From Megaustenia siamemsis (Eukaryota; Mollusca; Gastropoda; Stylommatophora; Ariophantidae), in assembly GCA_032433765.1 (NCBI GenBank), contig JAVIAB010000139.1:46320190-46384189 (forward strand): a stretch of 64,000 nt of DNA. The letters run 5' to 3'. The notes under the pieces were generated by a model. That model saw only the letters and a program-made list of their open reading frames with translations, was not told the DNA's origin and did not search any database. Position numbers and translations under genes: made by a program. Positions within the stretch are counted from its first letter, which is position 1, and each line of letters starts with the position of its first letter. Positions 47,001-60,224 of the stretch are shown in pieces.

Positions 47001-50000
47001 CAGCATCTGTCTGTTTCTGACCTTAACAGTGACTATTGTAGACCAGCATCTGTCTGTTTCTGACCTTAACAGTGACTATTGTAGACCAGCATCTGTCTGT
47101 TTCTGACTCAGTGACTATTGTAGACCAGCATCTGTCTGTTTCTGACCTAACAGTGACTATTGTAGACCAGCATCTGTCTGTTTCTGACTCTAACAGTGAC
47201 TATTGTAGACCAGCATCTGTCTGTTTCTGACCTTAACAGTGACTATTGTAGACCAGCATCTGTCTGTTTCTGACCTTAACAGTGACTATTGTAGACCAGC
47301 ATCTGTCTGTTTCTGACTCTAACAGTGACTATTGTAGACCAGCATCTGTCTGTTTCTGACCTTAACAGTGACTATTGTAGACCAGCATCTGTCTGTTTCT
47401 GACTCAGTGACTATTGTAGACCAGCATCTGTCTGTTTCTGACCTTAACAGTGACTATTGTAGACCAGCATCTGTCTGTTTCTGACCTAACAGTGACTATT
47501 GTAGACCAGCATCTGTCTGTTTCTGACCTTAACAGTGACTATTGTAGACCAGCATCTGTCTGTTTCTGACCTAACAGTGACTATTGTAGACCAGCATCTG
47601 TCTGTTTCTGACCTAACAGTGACTATTGTAGACCAGCATCTGTCTGTTTCTGACTCTAACAGTGACTATTGTAGACCAGCATCTGTCTGTTTCTGACTCT
47701 AACAGTGACTATTGTAGACCAGCATCTGTCTGTTTCTGACTCTAACAGTGACTATTGTAGACCAGCATCTGTCTGTTTCTGACCCTAACAGTGACTATTG
47801 TAGACCAGCATCTGTCTGTTTCTGACTCTAACAGTGACTATTGTAGACCAGCATCTGTCTGTTTCTGACTCTAACAGTGACTATTGTAGACCAGCATCTG
47901 TCTGTTTCTGACCTAACAGTGACTATTGTAGACCAGCATCTGTCTGTTTCTGACTCTAACAGTGACTATTGTAGACCAGCATCTGTCTGTTTCTGACCTT
48001 ACAGTGACTATTGTAGACCAGCATCTGTCTGTTTCTGACTCTAACAGTGACTATTGTAGACCAGCATCTGTCTGTTTCTGACTCTAACAGTGACTATTGT
48101 AGACCAGCATCTGTCTGTTTCTGACCTTAACAGTGACTATTGTAGACCAGCATCTGTCTGTTTCTGATTCTAACAGTGACTATTGTAGACCAGCATCTGT
48201 CTGTTTCTGACCTTAACAGTAACTATTGTAGACCAGCATCTGTCTGTTTCTGACTCTAACAGTGACTATTGTAGACCAGCATCTGTCTGTTTCTGACCTA
48301 ACAGTGACTATTGTAGACCAGCATCTGTCTGTTTCTGACTCTAACAGTGACTATTGTAGACCAGCATCTGTCTGTTTCTGACCTAACAGTGACTATTGTA
48401 GACCAGCATCTGTCTGTTTCTGACTCAGTGACTATTGTAGACCAGCATCTGTCTGTTTCTGACCTAACAGTGACTATTGTAGACCAGCATCTGTCTGTTT
48501 CTGACTCTAACAGTGACTATTGTAGACCAGCATCTGTCTGTTTCTGACTCTAACAGTGACTATTGTAGACCAGCATCTGTCTGTTTCTGATTCTAACAGT
48601 GACTATTGTAGACCAGCATCTGTCTGTTTCTGACTCTAACAGTGACTATTGTAGACCAGCATCTGTCTGTTTCTGACTCTAACAGTGACTATTGTAGACC
48701 AGCATCTGTCTGTTTCTGACTCTAACAGTGACTATTGTAGACCAGCATCTGTCTGTTTCTGATTCTAACAGTGACTATTGTAGACCAGCATCTGTCTGTT
48801 TCTGACTCTAACAGTGACTATTGTAGACCAGCATCTGTCTGTTTCTGACCTAACAGTGACTATTGTAGACCAGCATCTGTCTGTTTCTGATTCTAACAGT
48901 GACTATTGTAGACCAGCATCTGTCTGTTTCTGATTCTAACAGTGACTATTGTAGACCAGCATCTGTCTGTTTCTGACCTAACAGTGACTATTGTAGACCA
49001 GCATCTGTCTGTTTCTGACCTAACAGTGACTATTGTAGACCAGCATCTGTCTGTTTCTGACCTAACAGTAACTATTGTAGACCAGCATCTGTCTGTTTCT
49101 GACCTTAACAGTGACTATTGTAGACCAGCATCTGTCTGTTTCTGACCTAACAGTGACTATTGTAGACCAGCATCTGTCTGTTTCTGACCTTAACAGTGAC
49201 TATTGTAGACCAGCATCTGTCTGTTTCTGACTCAGTGACTATTGTAGACCAGCATCTGTCTGTTTCTGACTAACAGTGACTATTGTAGACCAGCATCTGT
49301 CTGTTTCTGACCTTAACAGTGACTATTGTAGACCAGCATCTGTCTGTTTCTGACTCTAACAGTGACTATTGTAGACCAGCATCTGTCTGTTTCTGACCTT
49401 AACAGTGACTATTGTAGACCAGCATCTGTCTGTTTCTGATTCTTAACAGTGACTATTGTAGACCAGCATCTGTCTGTTTCTGATTCTAACAGTGACTACT
49501 ATTGTAGACCAGCATCTGTCTGTTTCTGATTCTAACAGTAACTATTGTAGACCAGCATCTGTCTGTTTCTGATTCTAACAGTAACTATTGTAGACCAGCA
49601 TCTGTCTGTTTCTGACTCTAACAGTAACTATTGTAGACCAGCATCTGTCTGTTTCTGATTCTAACAGTGACTATTGTAGACCAGCATCTGTCTGTTTCTG
49701 ATTCTAACAGTGACTATTGTAGACCAGCATCTGTCTGTTTCTGATTCTAACAGTAACTATTGTAGACCAGCATCTGTCTGTTTCTGATTCTAACAGTAAC
49801 TATTGTAGACCAGCATCTGTCTGTTTCTGATTCTAACAGTAACTATTGTAGACCAGCATCTGTCTGTTTCTGATTCTAACAGTAACTATTGTAGACCAGC
49901 ATCTGTCTGTTTCTGACCTTAACCGTGACTATTGTAGACCAGCATCTGTCTGTTTCTGACCTTAACCGTGACTGTTGTAGACCAGCATCTGCCTGTTTCT

Positions 50001-53000
50001 GATCATTGACTATTGTAGACCAGCATCTGTCTGTTTCTGACCTTAACAGTGACTATTGTAGACCAGCATCTGTCTGTTTCTGACTCAGTGACTATTGTAG
50101 ACCAGCATCTGTCTGTTTCTGACCTAACAGTGACTATTGTAGACCAGCATCTGTCTGTTTCTGACCTTAACAGCGACTGTTGTAGACCAGCATCTGTCTG
50201 TTTCTGACTCTAACAGTGACTATTGTAGACCAGCATCTGTCTGTTTCTGACCTAACAGTGACTATTGTAGACCAGCATCTGTCTGTTTCTGACCTTAACA
50301 GTGACTATTGTAGACCAGCATCTGTCTGTTTCTGATTCTAACAGTGACTATTGTAGACCAGCATCTGTCTGTTTCTGATTCTAACAGTGACTATTGTAGA
50401 CCAGCATCTGTCTGTTTCTGATTCTAACAGTAACTATTGTAGACCAGCATCTGTCTGTTTCTGACTCAACAGTGACTATTGTAGACCAGCATCTGTCTGT
50501 TTCTGACCTAACAGTAACTATTGTAGACCAGCATCTGTCTGTTTCTGACTCAGTGACTATTGTAGACCAGCATCTGTCTGTTTCTGACCTTAAGTAACTA
50601 TTGTAGACCAGCATCTGTCTGTTTCTGATTCTAACAGTAACTATTGTAGACCAGCATCTGTCTGTTTCTGATTCTAACAGTAACTATTGTAGACCAGCAT
50701 CTGTCTGTTTCTGATTCTAACAGTAACTATTGTAGACCAGCATCTGTCTGTTTCTGACCTTAACAGTGACTATTGTAGACCAGCATCTGTCTGTTTCTGA
50801 CCTTAACAGTGACTGTTGTAGACCAGCATCTGCCTGTTTCTGGCTCATTGACTATTGTAGACCAGCATCTGTCTGTTTCTGACCTAACAGTAACTATTGT
50901 AGACCAGCATCTGTCTGTTTCTGACTCAGTGACTATTGTAGACCAGCATCTGTCTGTTTCTGACCTTAACAGTGACTGTTGTAGACCAGCATCTGTCTGT
51001 TTCTGACCTAACAGTGACTGTTGTAGACCAGCATCTGTCTGTTTCTGACTAACAGTGACTATTGTAGACCAGCATCTGTATATTTCTGACTCTAACAGTG
51101 ACTATTGTAGACCAGCATCTGTCTGTTTCTGACCTTAACAGTGACTATTGTAGACCAGCATCTGTCTGTTTCTGACCTTAACAGTGACTATTGTAGACCA
51201 GCATCTGTCTGTTTCTGATCCTAACAGTGACTATTGTAGACCAGCATCTGTCTGTTTCTGACCTTAACAGTGACTATTGTAGACCAGCATCTGTCTGTTT
51301 CTGACCTAACAGTGACTATTGTAGACCAGCATCTGTCTGTTTCTGACTCTAACAGTGACTATTGTAGACCAGCATCTGTCTGTTTCTGACTCAGTGACTA
51401 TTGTAGACCAGCATCTGTCTGTTTCTGACCTTAACAGTAACTATTGTAGACCAGCATCTGTCTGTTTCTGACTCTAACAGTGACTATTGTAGACCAGCAT
51501 CTGTATTTTCTGACCTTAACAGTAACTATTGTAGACCAGCATCTGTCTGTTTCTGACTCAGTGACTATTGTAGACCAGCATCTGTCTGTTTCTGACCTTA
51601 ACAGTAACTATTGTAGACCAGCATCTGTCTGTTTCTGACTCTAACAGTAACTATTGTAGACCAGCATCTGTCTGTTTCTGACTCTAACAGTAACTATTGT
51701 AGACCAGCATCTGTCTGTTTCTGACTCTAACAGTAACTATTGTAGACCAGCATCTGTCTGTTTCTGACCTTAACAGTGACTATTGTAGACCAGCATCTGT
51801 CTGTTTCTGACCTTAACAGTGACTATTGTAGACCAGCATCTGTCTGTTTCTGATTCTAACAGTGACTATTGTAGACCAGCATCTGTCTGTTTCTGATTCT
51901 AACAGTGACTATTGTAGACCAGCATCTGTCTGTTTCTGACTCAGTGACTATTGTAGACCAGCATCTGTCTGTTTCTGATCCTAACAGTGACTATTGTAGA
52001 CCAGCATCTGTCTGTTTCTGACCTTAACAGTGACTGTTGTAGACCAGCATCTGTCTGTTTCTGACCTTAACAGTGACTATTGTAGACCAGCATCTGTCTG
52101 TTTCTGACCCTAACAGTGACTATTGTAGACCAGCATCTGTCTGTTTCTGACTCTAACAGTGACTATTGTAGACCAGCATCTGTCTGTTTCTGACTCTAAC
52201 AGTGACTATTGTAGACCAGCATCTGTCTGTTTCTGACTCAGTGACTATTGTAGACCAGCATCTGTCTGTTTCTGACCTTAACAGTAACTATTGTAGACCA
52301 GCATCTGTCTGTTTCTGACTCTAACAGTGACTATTGTAGACCAGCATCTGTCTGTTTCTGACCTTACAGTAACTATTGTAGACCAGCATCTGTCTGTTTC
52401 TGACTCAGTGACTATTGTAGACCAGCATCTGTCTGTTTCTGACCTTAACAGTAACTATTGTAGACCAGCATCTGTCTGTTTCTGACTCTAACAGTAACTA
52501 TTGTAGACCAGCATCTGTCTGTTTCTGACTCTAACAGTAACTATTGTAGACCAGCATCTGTCTGTTTCTGACTCTAACAGTAACTATTGTAGACCAGCAT
52601 CTGTCTGTTTCTGACCTTAACAGTGACTGTTGTAGACCAGCATCTGTCTGTTTCTGACTTAACAGTGACTGTTGTAGACCAGCATCTGCCTGTTTCTGAT
52701 TCTAACAGTGACTATTGTAGACCAGCATCTGTCTGTTTCTGATTCTAACAGTGACTATTGTAGACCAGCATCTGTCTATTTCTGACTCAGTGACTATTGT
52801 AGACCAGCATCTGCTGTTTCTGACCTTAACAGTAACTATTGTAGACCAGCATCTGTCTGTTTCTGACTCTAACAGTGACTATTTAGACCAGCATCTGTCT
52901 GTTTCTGACCTTAACCGTGACTATTGTAGACCAGCATCTGTCTGTTTCTGATTCTAACAGTGACTATTGTAGACCAGCATCTGTCTGTTTCTGATTCTAA

Positions 53001-54478
53001 CAGTAACTATTGTAGACCAGCATCTGTCTGTTTCTGATTCTAACAGTAACTATTGTAGACCAGCATCTGTCTGTTTCTGATTCTAACAGTAACTATTGTA
53101 GACCAGCATCTGTCTGTTTCTGATTCTAACAGTAACTATTGTAGACCAGCATCTGTCTGTTTCTGATCTAACAGTGACTATTGTAGACCAGCATCTGCCT
53201 GTTTCTGATTCTAACAGTAACTATTGTAGACCAGCATCTGTCTGTTTCTGATTCTAACAGTAACTATTGTAGACCAGCATCTGTCTGTTTCTGATTCTAA
53301 CAGTAACTATTGTAGACCAGCATCTGTCTGTTTCTGATTCTAACAGTAACTATTGTAGACCAGCATCTGTCTGTTTCTGATTCTAACAGTAACTATTGTA
53401 GACCAGCATCTGTCTGTTTCTGACCTTAACCGTGACTATTGTAGACCAGCATCTGCCTGTTTCTGACTCATTGACTATTGTAGACCAGCATCTATCTGTT
53501 TCTGACCTTAACAGTGACTATTGTAGACCAGCATCTGTCTGTTTCTGACTCAGTGACTATTGTAGACCAGCATCTGTCTGTTTCTGATCCTAACAGTGAC
53601 TATTGTAGACCAGCATCTGTCTGTTTCTGACCTTAACAGCGACTGTTGTAGACCAGCATCTGTCTGTTTCTGACTCTAACAGTGACTATTGTAGACCAGC
53701 ATCTGTCTGTTTCTGACCTTACCGTGACTATTGTAGACCAGCATCTGTCTGTTTCTGACCTTAACCGTGACTGTTGTAGACCAGCATCTGTCTGTTTCTG
53801 ATTCTAACAGTGACTATTGTAGACCAGCATCTGTCTGTTTCTGATTCTAACAGTAACTATTGTAGACCAGCATCTGTCTGTTTCTGATTCTAACAGTAAC
53901 TATTGTAGACCAGCATCTGTCTGTTTCTGATTCTAACAGTAACTATTGTAGACCAGCATCTGTCTGTTTCTGATTCTAACAGTAACTATTGTAGACCAGC
54001 ATCTGTCTGTTTCTGATTCTAACAGTGACTATTGTAGACCAGCATCTGCTGTTTCTGATTCTAACAGTAACTATTGTAGACCAGCATCTGTCTGTTTCTG
54101 ATTCTAACAGTAACTATTGTAGACCAGCATCTGTCTGTTTCTGATTCTAACAGTAACTATTGTAGACCAGCATCTGCCTGTTTCTGATTCTAACAGTAAC
54201 TATTGTAGACCAGCATCTGTCTGTTTCTGACCTTAACCGTGACTATTGTAGACCAGCATCTGTCTGTTTCTGACCTTAACAGTGACTGTTGTAGACCAGC
54301 ATCTGCCTGTTTCTGACTCAGTGACTATTGTAGACCAGCATCTGTCTGTTTCTGACCTTAACAGTGACTATTGTAGACCAGCATCTGTCTGTTTCTGACT
54401 CAGTGACTATTGTAGACCAGCATCTGTCTGTTTCTGACCTTAACAGTGACTGTTGTAGACCAGCATCTGTCTGTTTCT

Positions 54479-57400
54479 GACCTTAACAGCGACTGTTGTA
54501 GACCAGCATCTGTCTGTTTCTGACTCAGTGACTATTGTAGACCAGCATCTGTCTGTTTCTGACTCTAACAGTGACTATTGTAGACCAGCATCTGTCTGTT
54601 TCTGACCTTAACAGTGACTATTGTAGACCAGCATCTGTCTGTTTCTGACCTTAACAGTGACTATTGTAGACCAGCATCTGTCTGTTTCTGGCTCAGTGAC
54701 TATTGTAGACCAGCATCTGTCTGTTTCTGACCTTAACAGTGACTATTGTAGACCAGCATCTGTCTGTTTCTGACTCAGTGACTATTGTAGACCAGCATCT
54801 GTCTGTTTCTGACTCTAACAGTGACTATTGTAGACCAGCATCTGTCTGTTTCTGACTCAGTGACTATTGTAGACCAGCATCTGTCTGTTTCTGACCTTAA
54901 CAGTAACTATTGTAGACCAGCATCTGTCTGTTTCTGACTCTAACAGTGACTATTGTAGACCAGCATCTGTATATTTCTGACCTTAACAGTAACTATTGTA
55001 GACCAGCATCTGTCTGTTTCTGACTCAGTGACTATTGTAGACCAGCATCTGTCTGTTTCTGACCTTAACAGTAACTATTGTAGACCAGCATCTGTCTGTT
55101 TCTGACTCTAACAGTAACTATTGTAGACCAGCATCTGTCTGTTTCTGACTCTAACAGTAACTATTGTAGACCAGCATCTGTCTGTTTCTGACTCTAACAG
55201 TAACTATTGTAGACCAGCATCTGTCTGTTTCTGACCTTAACAGTGACTATTGTAGACCAGCATCTGTCTGTTTCTGATTCTAACAGTACTATTGTAGACC
55301 AGCATCTGTCTGTTTCTGATTCTAACAGTAACTATTGTAGACCAGCATCTGTCTGTTTCTGATTCTAACAGTAACTATTGTAGACCAGCATCTGTCTGTT
55401 TCTGATTCTAACAGTAACTATTGTAGACCAGCATCTGTCTGTTTCTGATTCTAACAGTAACTATTGTAGACCAGCATCTGTCTGTTTCTGACTCAGTGAC
55501 TATTGTAGACCAGCATCTGTCTGTTTCTGATTCTAACAGTAACTATTGTAGACCAGCATCTGTCTGTTTCTGATTCTAACAGTAACTATTGTAGACCAGC
55601 ATCTGTCTGTTTCTGATTCTAACAGTAACTATTGTAGACCAGCATCTGTCTGTTTCTGATTCTAACAGTAACTATTGTAGACCAGCATCTGTCTGTTTCT
55701 GACTCAGTGACTATTGTAGACCAGCATCTGTCTGTTTCTGACCTTAACAGTAACTATTGTAGACCAGCATCTGTCTGTTTCTGACTCAGTGACTATTGTA
55801 GACCAGCATCTGTCTGTTTCTGACCTTAACAGTAACTATTGTAGACCAGCATCTGTCTGTTTCTGACTCTAACAGTACTATTGTAGACCAGCATCTGTCT
55901 GTTTCTGACTCTAACAGTAACTATTGTAGACCAGCATCTGTCTGTTTCTGACTCTAACAGTGACTATTGTAGACCAGCATCTGTCTGTTTCTGACCTTAA
56001 CAGTGACTATTGTAGACCAGCATCTGTCTGTTTCTGATTCTAACAGTGACTATTGTAGACCAGCATCTGTCTGTTTCTGATTCTAACAGTGACTATTGTA
56101 GACCAGCATCTGTCTGTTTCTGATTCTAACAGTGACTATTGTAGACCAGCATCTGTCTGTTTCTGATTCTAACAGTAACTATTGTAGACCAGCATCTGTC
56201 TGTTTCTGATTCTAACAGTGACTATTGTAGACCAGCATCTGTCTGTTTCTGATTCTAACAGTAACTATTGTAGACCAGCATCTGTCTGTTTCTGATTCTA
56301 ACAGTAACTATTGTAGACCAGCATCTGTCTGTTTCTGATTCTAACAGTAACTATTGTAGACCAGCATCTGTCTGTTTCTGATTCTAACAGTAACTATTGT
56401 AGACCAGCATCTGTCTGTTTCTGACCTTAACAGTGACTATTGTAGACCAGCATCTGTCTGTTTCTGACCTTAACAGTGACTATTGTAGACCAGCATCTGT
56501 CTGTTTCTGACTCAGTGACTATTGTAGACCAGCATCTGTCTGTTTCTGACCTTAACAGTGACTATTGTAGACCAGCATCTGTCTGTTTCTGACTCAGTGA
56601 CTATTGTAGACCAGCATCTGTCTGTTTCTGACCTTAACAGTGACTATTGTAGACCAGCATCTGTCTGTTTCTGACCTTAACAGTGACTATTGTAGACCAG
56701 CATCTGTCTGTTTCTGACTCAGTGACTATTGTAGACCAGCATCTGTCTGTTTCTGACTCTAACAGTGACTATTGTAGACCAGCATCTGTCTGTTTCTGAC
56801 CTTAACAGTGACTATTGTAGACCAGCATCTGTCTGTTTCTGACCTTAACAGTGACTATTGTAGACCAGCATCTGTCTGTTTCTGACTCAGTGACTATTGT
56901 AGACCAGCATCTGTCTGTTTCTGACCTTAACAGTGACTATTGTAGACCAGCATCTGTCTGTTTCTGACTCAGTGACTATTGTAGACCAGCATCTGTCTGT
57001 TTCTGACTCTAACAGTGACTATTGTAGACCAGCATCTGTCTGTTTCTGACTCAGTGACTATTGTAGACCAGCATCTGTCTGTTTCTGACCTTAACAGTAA
57101 CTATTGTAGACCAGCATCTGTCTGTTTCTGACTCTAACAGTGACTATTGTAGACCAGCATCTGTCTGTTTCTGACCTTAACAGTAACTATTGTAGACCAG
57201 CATCTGTCTGTTTCTGACTCAGTGACTATTGTAGACCAGCATCTGTCTGTTTCTGACCTTAACAGTAACTATTGTAGACCAGCATCTGTCTGTTTCTGAC
57301 TCTAACAGTGACTATTGTAGACCAGCATCTGTCTGTTTCTGACTCTAACAGTAACTATTGTAGACCAGCATCTGTCTGTTTCTGACTCTAACAGTAACTA

Positions 57401-58866
57401 TTGTAGACCAGCATCTGTCTGTTTCTGACCTTAACAGTGACTATTGTAGACCAGCATCTGTCTGTTTCTGATTCTAACAGTAACTATTGTAGACCAGCAT
57501 CTGTCTGTTTCTGATTCTAACAGTAACTATTGTAGACCAGCATCTGTCTGTTTCTGATTCTAACAGTAACTATTGTAGACCAGCATCTGTCTGTTTCTGA
57601 TTCTAACAGTAACTATTGTAGACCAGCATCTGTCTGTTTCTGATTCTAACAGTAACTATTGTAGACCAGCATCTGTCTGTTTCTGACTCAGTGACTATTG
57701 TAGACCAGCATCTGTCTGTTTCTGACCTTAACAGTGACTATTGTAGACCAGCATCTGTCTGTTTCTGACTCAGTGACTATTGTAGACCAGCATCTGTCTG
57801 TTTCTGACCTTAACAGTACTATTGTAGACCAGCATCTGTCTGTTTCTGACTCTAACAGTGACTATTGTAGACCAGCATCTGTCTGTTTCTGACTCTAACA
57901 GTAACTATTGTAGACCAGCATCTGTCTGTTTCTGACTCTAACAGTAACTATTGTAGACCAGCATCTGTCTGTTTCTGACCTTAACAGTGACTATTGTAGA
58001 CCAGCATCTGTCTGTTTCTGACCTTAACAGTGACTATTGTAGACCAGCATCTGTCTGTTTCTGATTCTAACAGTGACTATTGTAGACCAGCATCTGTCTG
58101 TTTCTGATTCTAACAGTACTATTGTAGACCAGCATCTGTCTGTTTCTGATTCTAACAGTAACTATTGTAGACCAGCATCTGTCTGTTTCTGATTCTAACA
58201 GTAACTATTGTAGACCAGCATCTGTCTGTTTCTGATTCTAACAGTAACTATTGTAGACCAGCATCTGTCTGTTTCTGATTCTAACAGTGACTATTGTAGA
58301 CCAGCATCTGTCTGTTTCTGATTCTAACAGTACTATTGTAGACCAGCATCTGTCTGTTTCTGATTCTAACAGTAACTATTGTAGACCAGCATCTGTCTGT
58401 TTCTGATTCTAACAGTAACTATTGTAGACCAGCATCTGTCTGTTTCTGATTCTAACAGTAACTATTGTAGACCAGCATCTGTCTGTTTCTGATTCTAACA
58501 GTAACTATTGTAGACCAGCATCTGTCTGTTTCTGACCTTAACAGTGACTGTTGTAGACCAGCATCTGCTGTTTCTGACTCATTGACTATTGTAGACCAGC
58601 ATCTGTCTGTTTCTGACCTTAACAGTGACTATTGTAGACCAGCATCTGTCTGTTTCTGACTCAGTGACTATTGTAGACCAGCATCTGTCTGTTTCTGATC
58701 CTAACAGTGACTATTGTAGACCAGCATCTGTCTGTTTCTGACCTTAACAGTGACTATTGTAGACCAGCATCTGTCTGTTTCTGACTCTAACAGTGACTAT
58801 TGTAGACCAGCATCTGTCTGTTTCTGACCTTAACAGTGACTATTGTAGACCAGCATCTGTCTGTTT
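54479..58866 (+). repeat. Higher-order module pair in Sat43, spacing 2194 bp
   Basis: In tail-type code the strings starting at 54479 and at 56673 both run L S C L L S L S C S L C L S L C C C L D D D D D S, except that one S near 54691 reads GGCTCAG and the first L at 54479 is followed by AGCGAC. The right boundary given here is one period after 56673 and is nominal: the tails diverge beyond the shared string. Confidence 0.65.
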
Positions 58867-60224
58867 CTGACCTTAACAGTGACTATTGTAGACCAGCATC
58901 TGTCTGTTTCTGATTCTAACAGTGACTATTGTAGACCAGCATCTGTCTGTTTCTGATTCTAACAGTAACTATTGTAGACCAGCATCTGTCTGTTTCTGAT
59001 TCTAACAGTAACTATTGTAGACCAGCATCTGTCTGTTTCTGATTCTAACAGTAACTATTGTAGACCAGCATCTGTCTGTTTCTGATTCTAACAGTAACTA
59101 TTGTAGACCAGCATCTGTCTGTTTCTGATTCTAACAGTGACTATTGTAGACCAGCATCTGCCTGTTTCTGATTCTAACAGTAACTATTGTAGACCAGCAT
59201 CTGTCTGTTTCTGATTCTAACAGTAACTATTGTAGACCAGCATCTGTCTGTTTCTGATTCTAACAGTAACTATTGTAGACCAGCATCTGTCTGTTTCTGA
59301 TTCTAACAGTAACTATTGTAGACCAGCATCTGTCTGTTTCTGACCTTAACAGTGACTATTGTAGACCAGCATCTGTCTGTTTCTGACCTTAACAGTGACT
59401 GTTGTAGACCAGCATCTGTCTGTTTCTGACTCATTGACTATTGTAGACCAGCATCTGTCTGTTTCTGACCTTAACAGTGACTATTGTAGACCAGCATCTG
59501 TCTGTTTCTGACTCAGTGACTATTGTAGACCAGCATCTGTCTGTTTCTGACCTTAACAGTGACTATTGTAGACCAGCATCTGTCTGTTTCTGACCTTAAC
59601 AGTGACTGTTGTAGACCAGCATCTGTCTGTTTCTGACTCAGTGACTATTGTAGACCAGCATCTGTCTGTTTCTGACTCTAACAGTGACTATTGTAGACCA
59701 GCATCTGTCTGTTTCTGACCTTAACAGTGACTATTGTAGACCAGCATCTGTCTGTTTCTGATTCTAACAGTGACTATTGTAGACCAGCATCTGTCTGTTT
59801 CTGATTCTAACAGTAACTATTGTAGACCAGCATCTGTCTGTTTCTGATTCTAACAGTAACTATTGTAGACCAGCATCTGTCTGTTTCTGATTCTAACAGT
59901 AACTATTGTAGACCAGCATCTGTCTGTTTCTGATTCTAACAGTAACTATTGTAGACCAGCATCTGTCTGTTTCTGACCTTAACAGTGACTATTGTAGACC
60001 AGCATCTGTCTGTTTCTGACCTTAACAGTGACTATTGTAGACCAGCATCTGTCTGTTTCTGGCTCAGTGACTATTGTAGACCAGCATCTGTCTGTTTCTG
60101 ACCTTAACAGTGACTATTGTAGACCAGCATCTGTCTGTTTCTGACTCAGTGACTATTGTAGACCAGCATCTGTCTGTTTCTGACCTTAACAGTGACTATT
60201 GTAGACCAGCATCTGTCTGTTTCT

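Noticed and set aside
50381..50614. A minus-strand open frame suggesting an inverted segment in the satellite
   Set aside because: The monomers here are in the same orientation as all others; the reverse complement simply lacks stops over this stretch.
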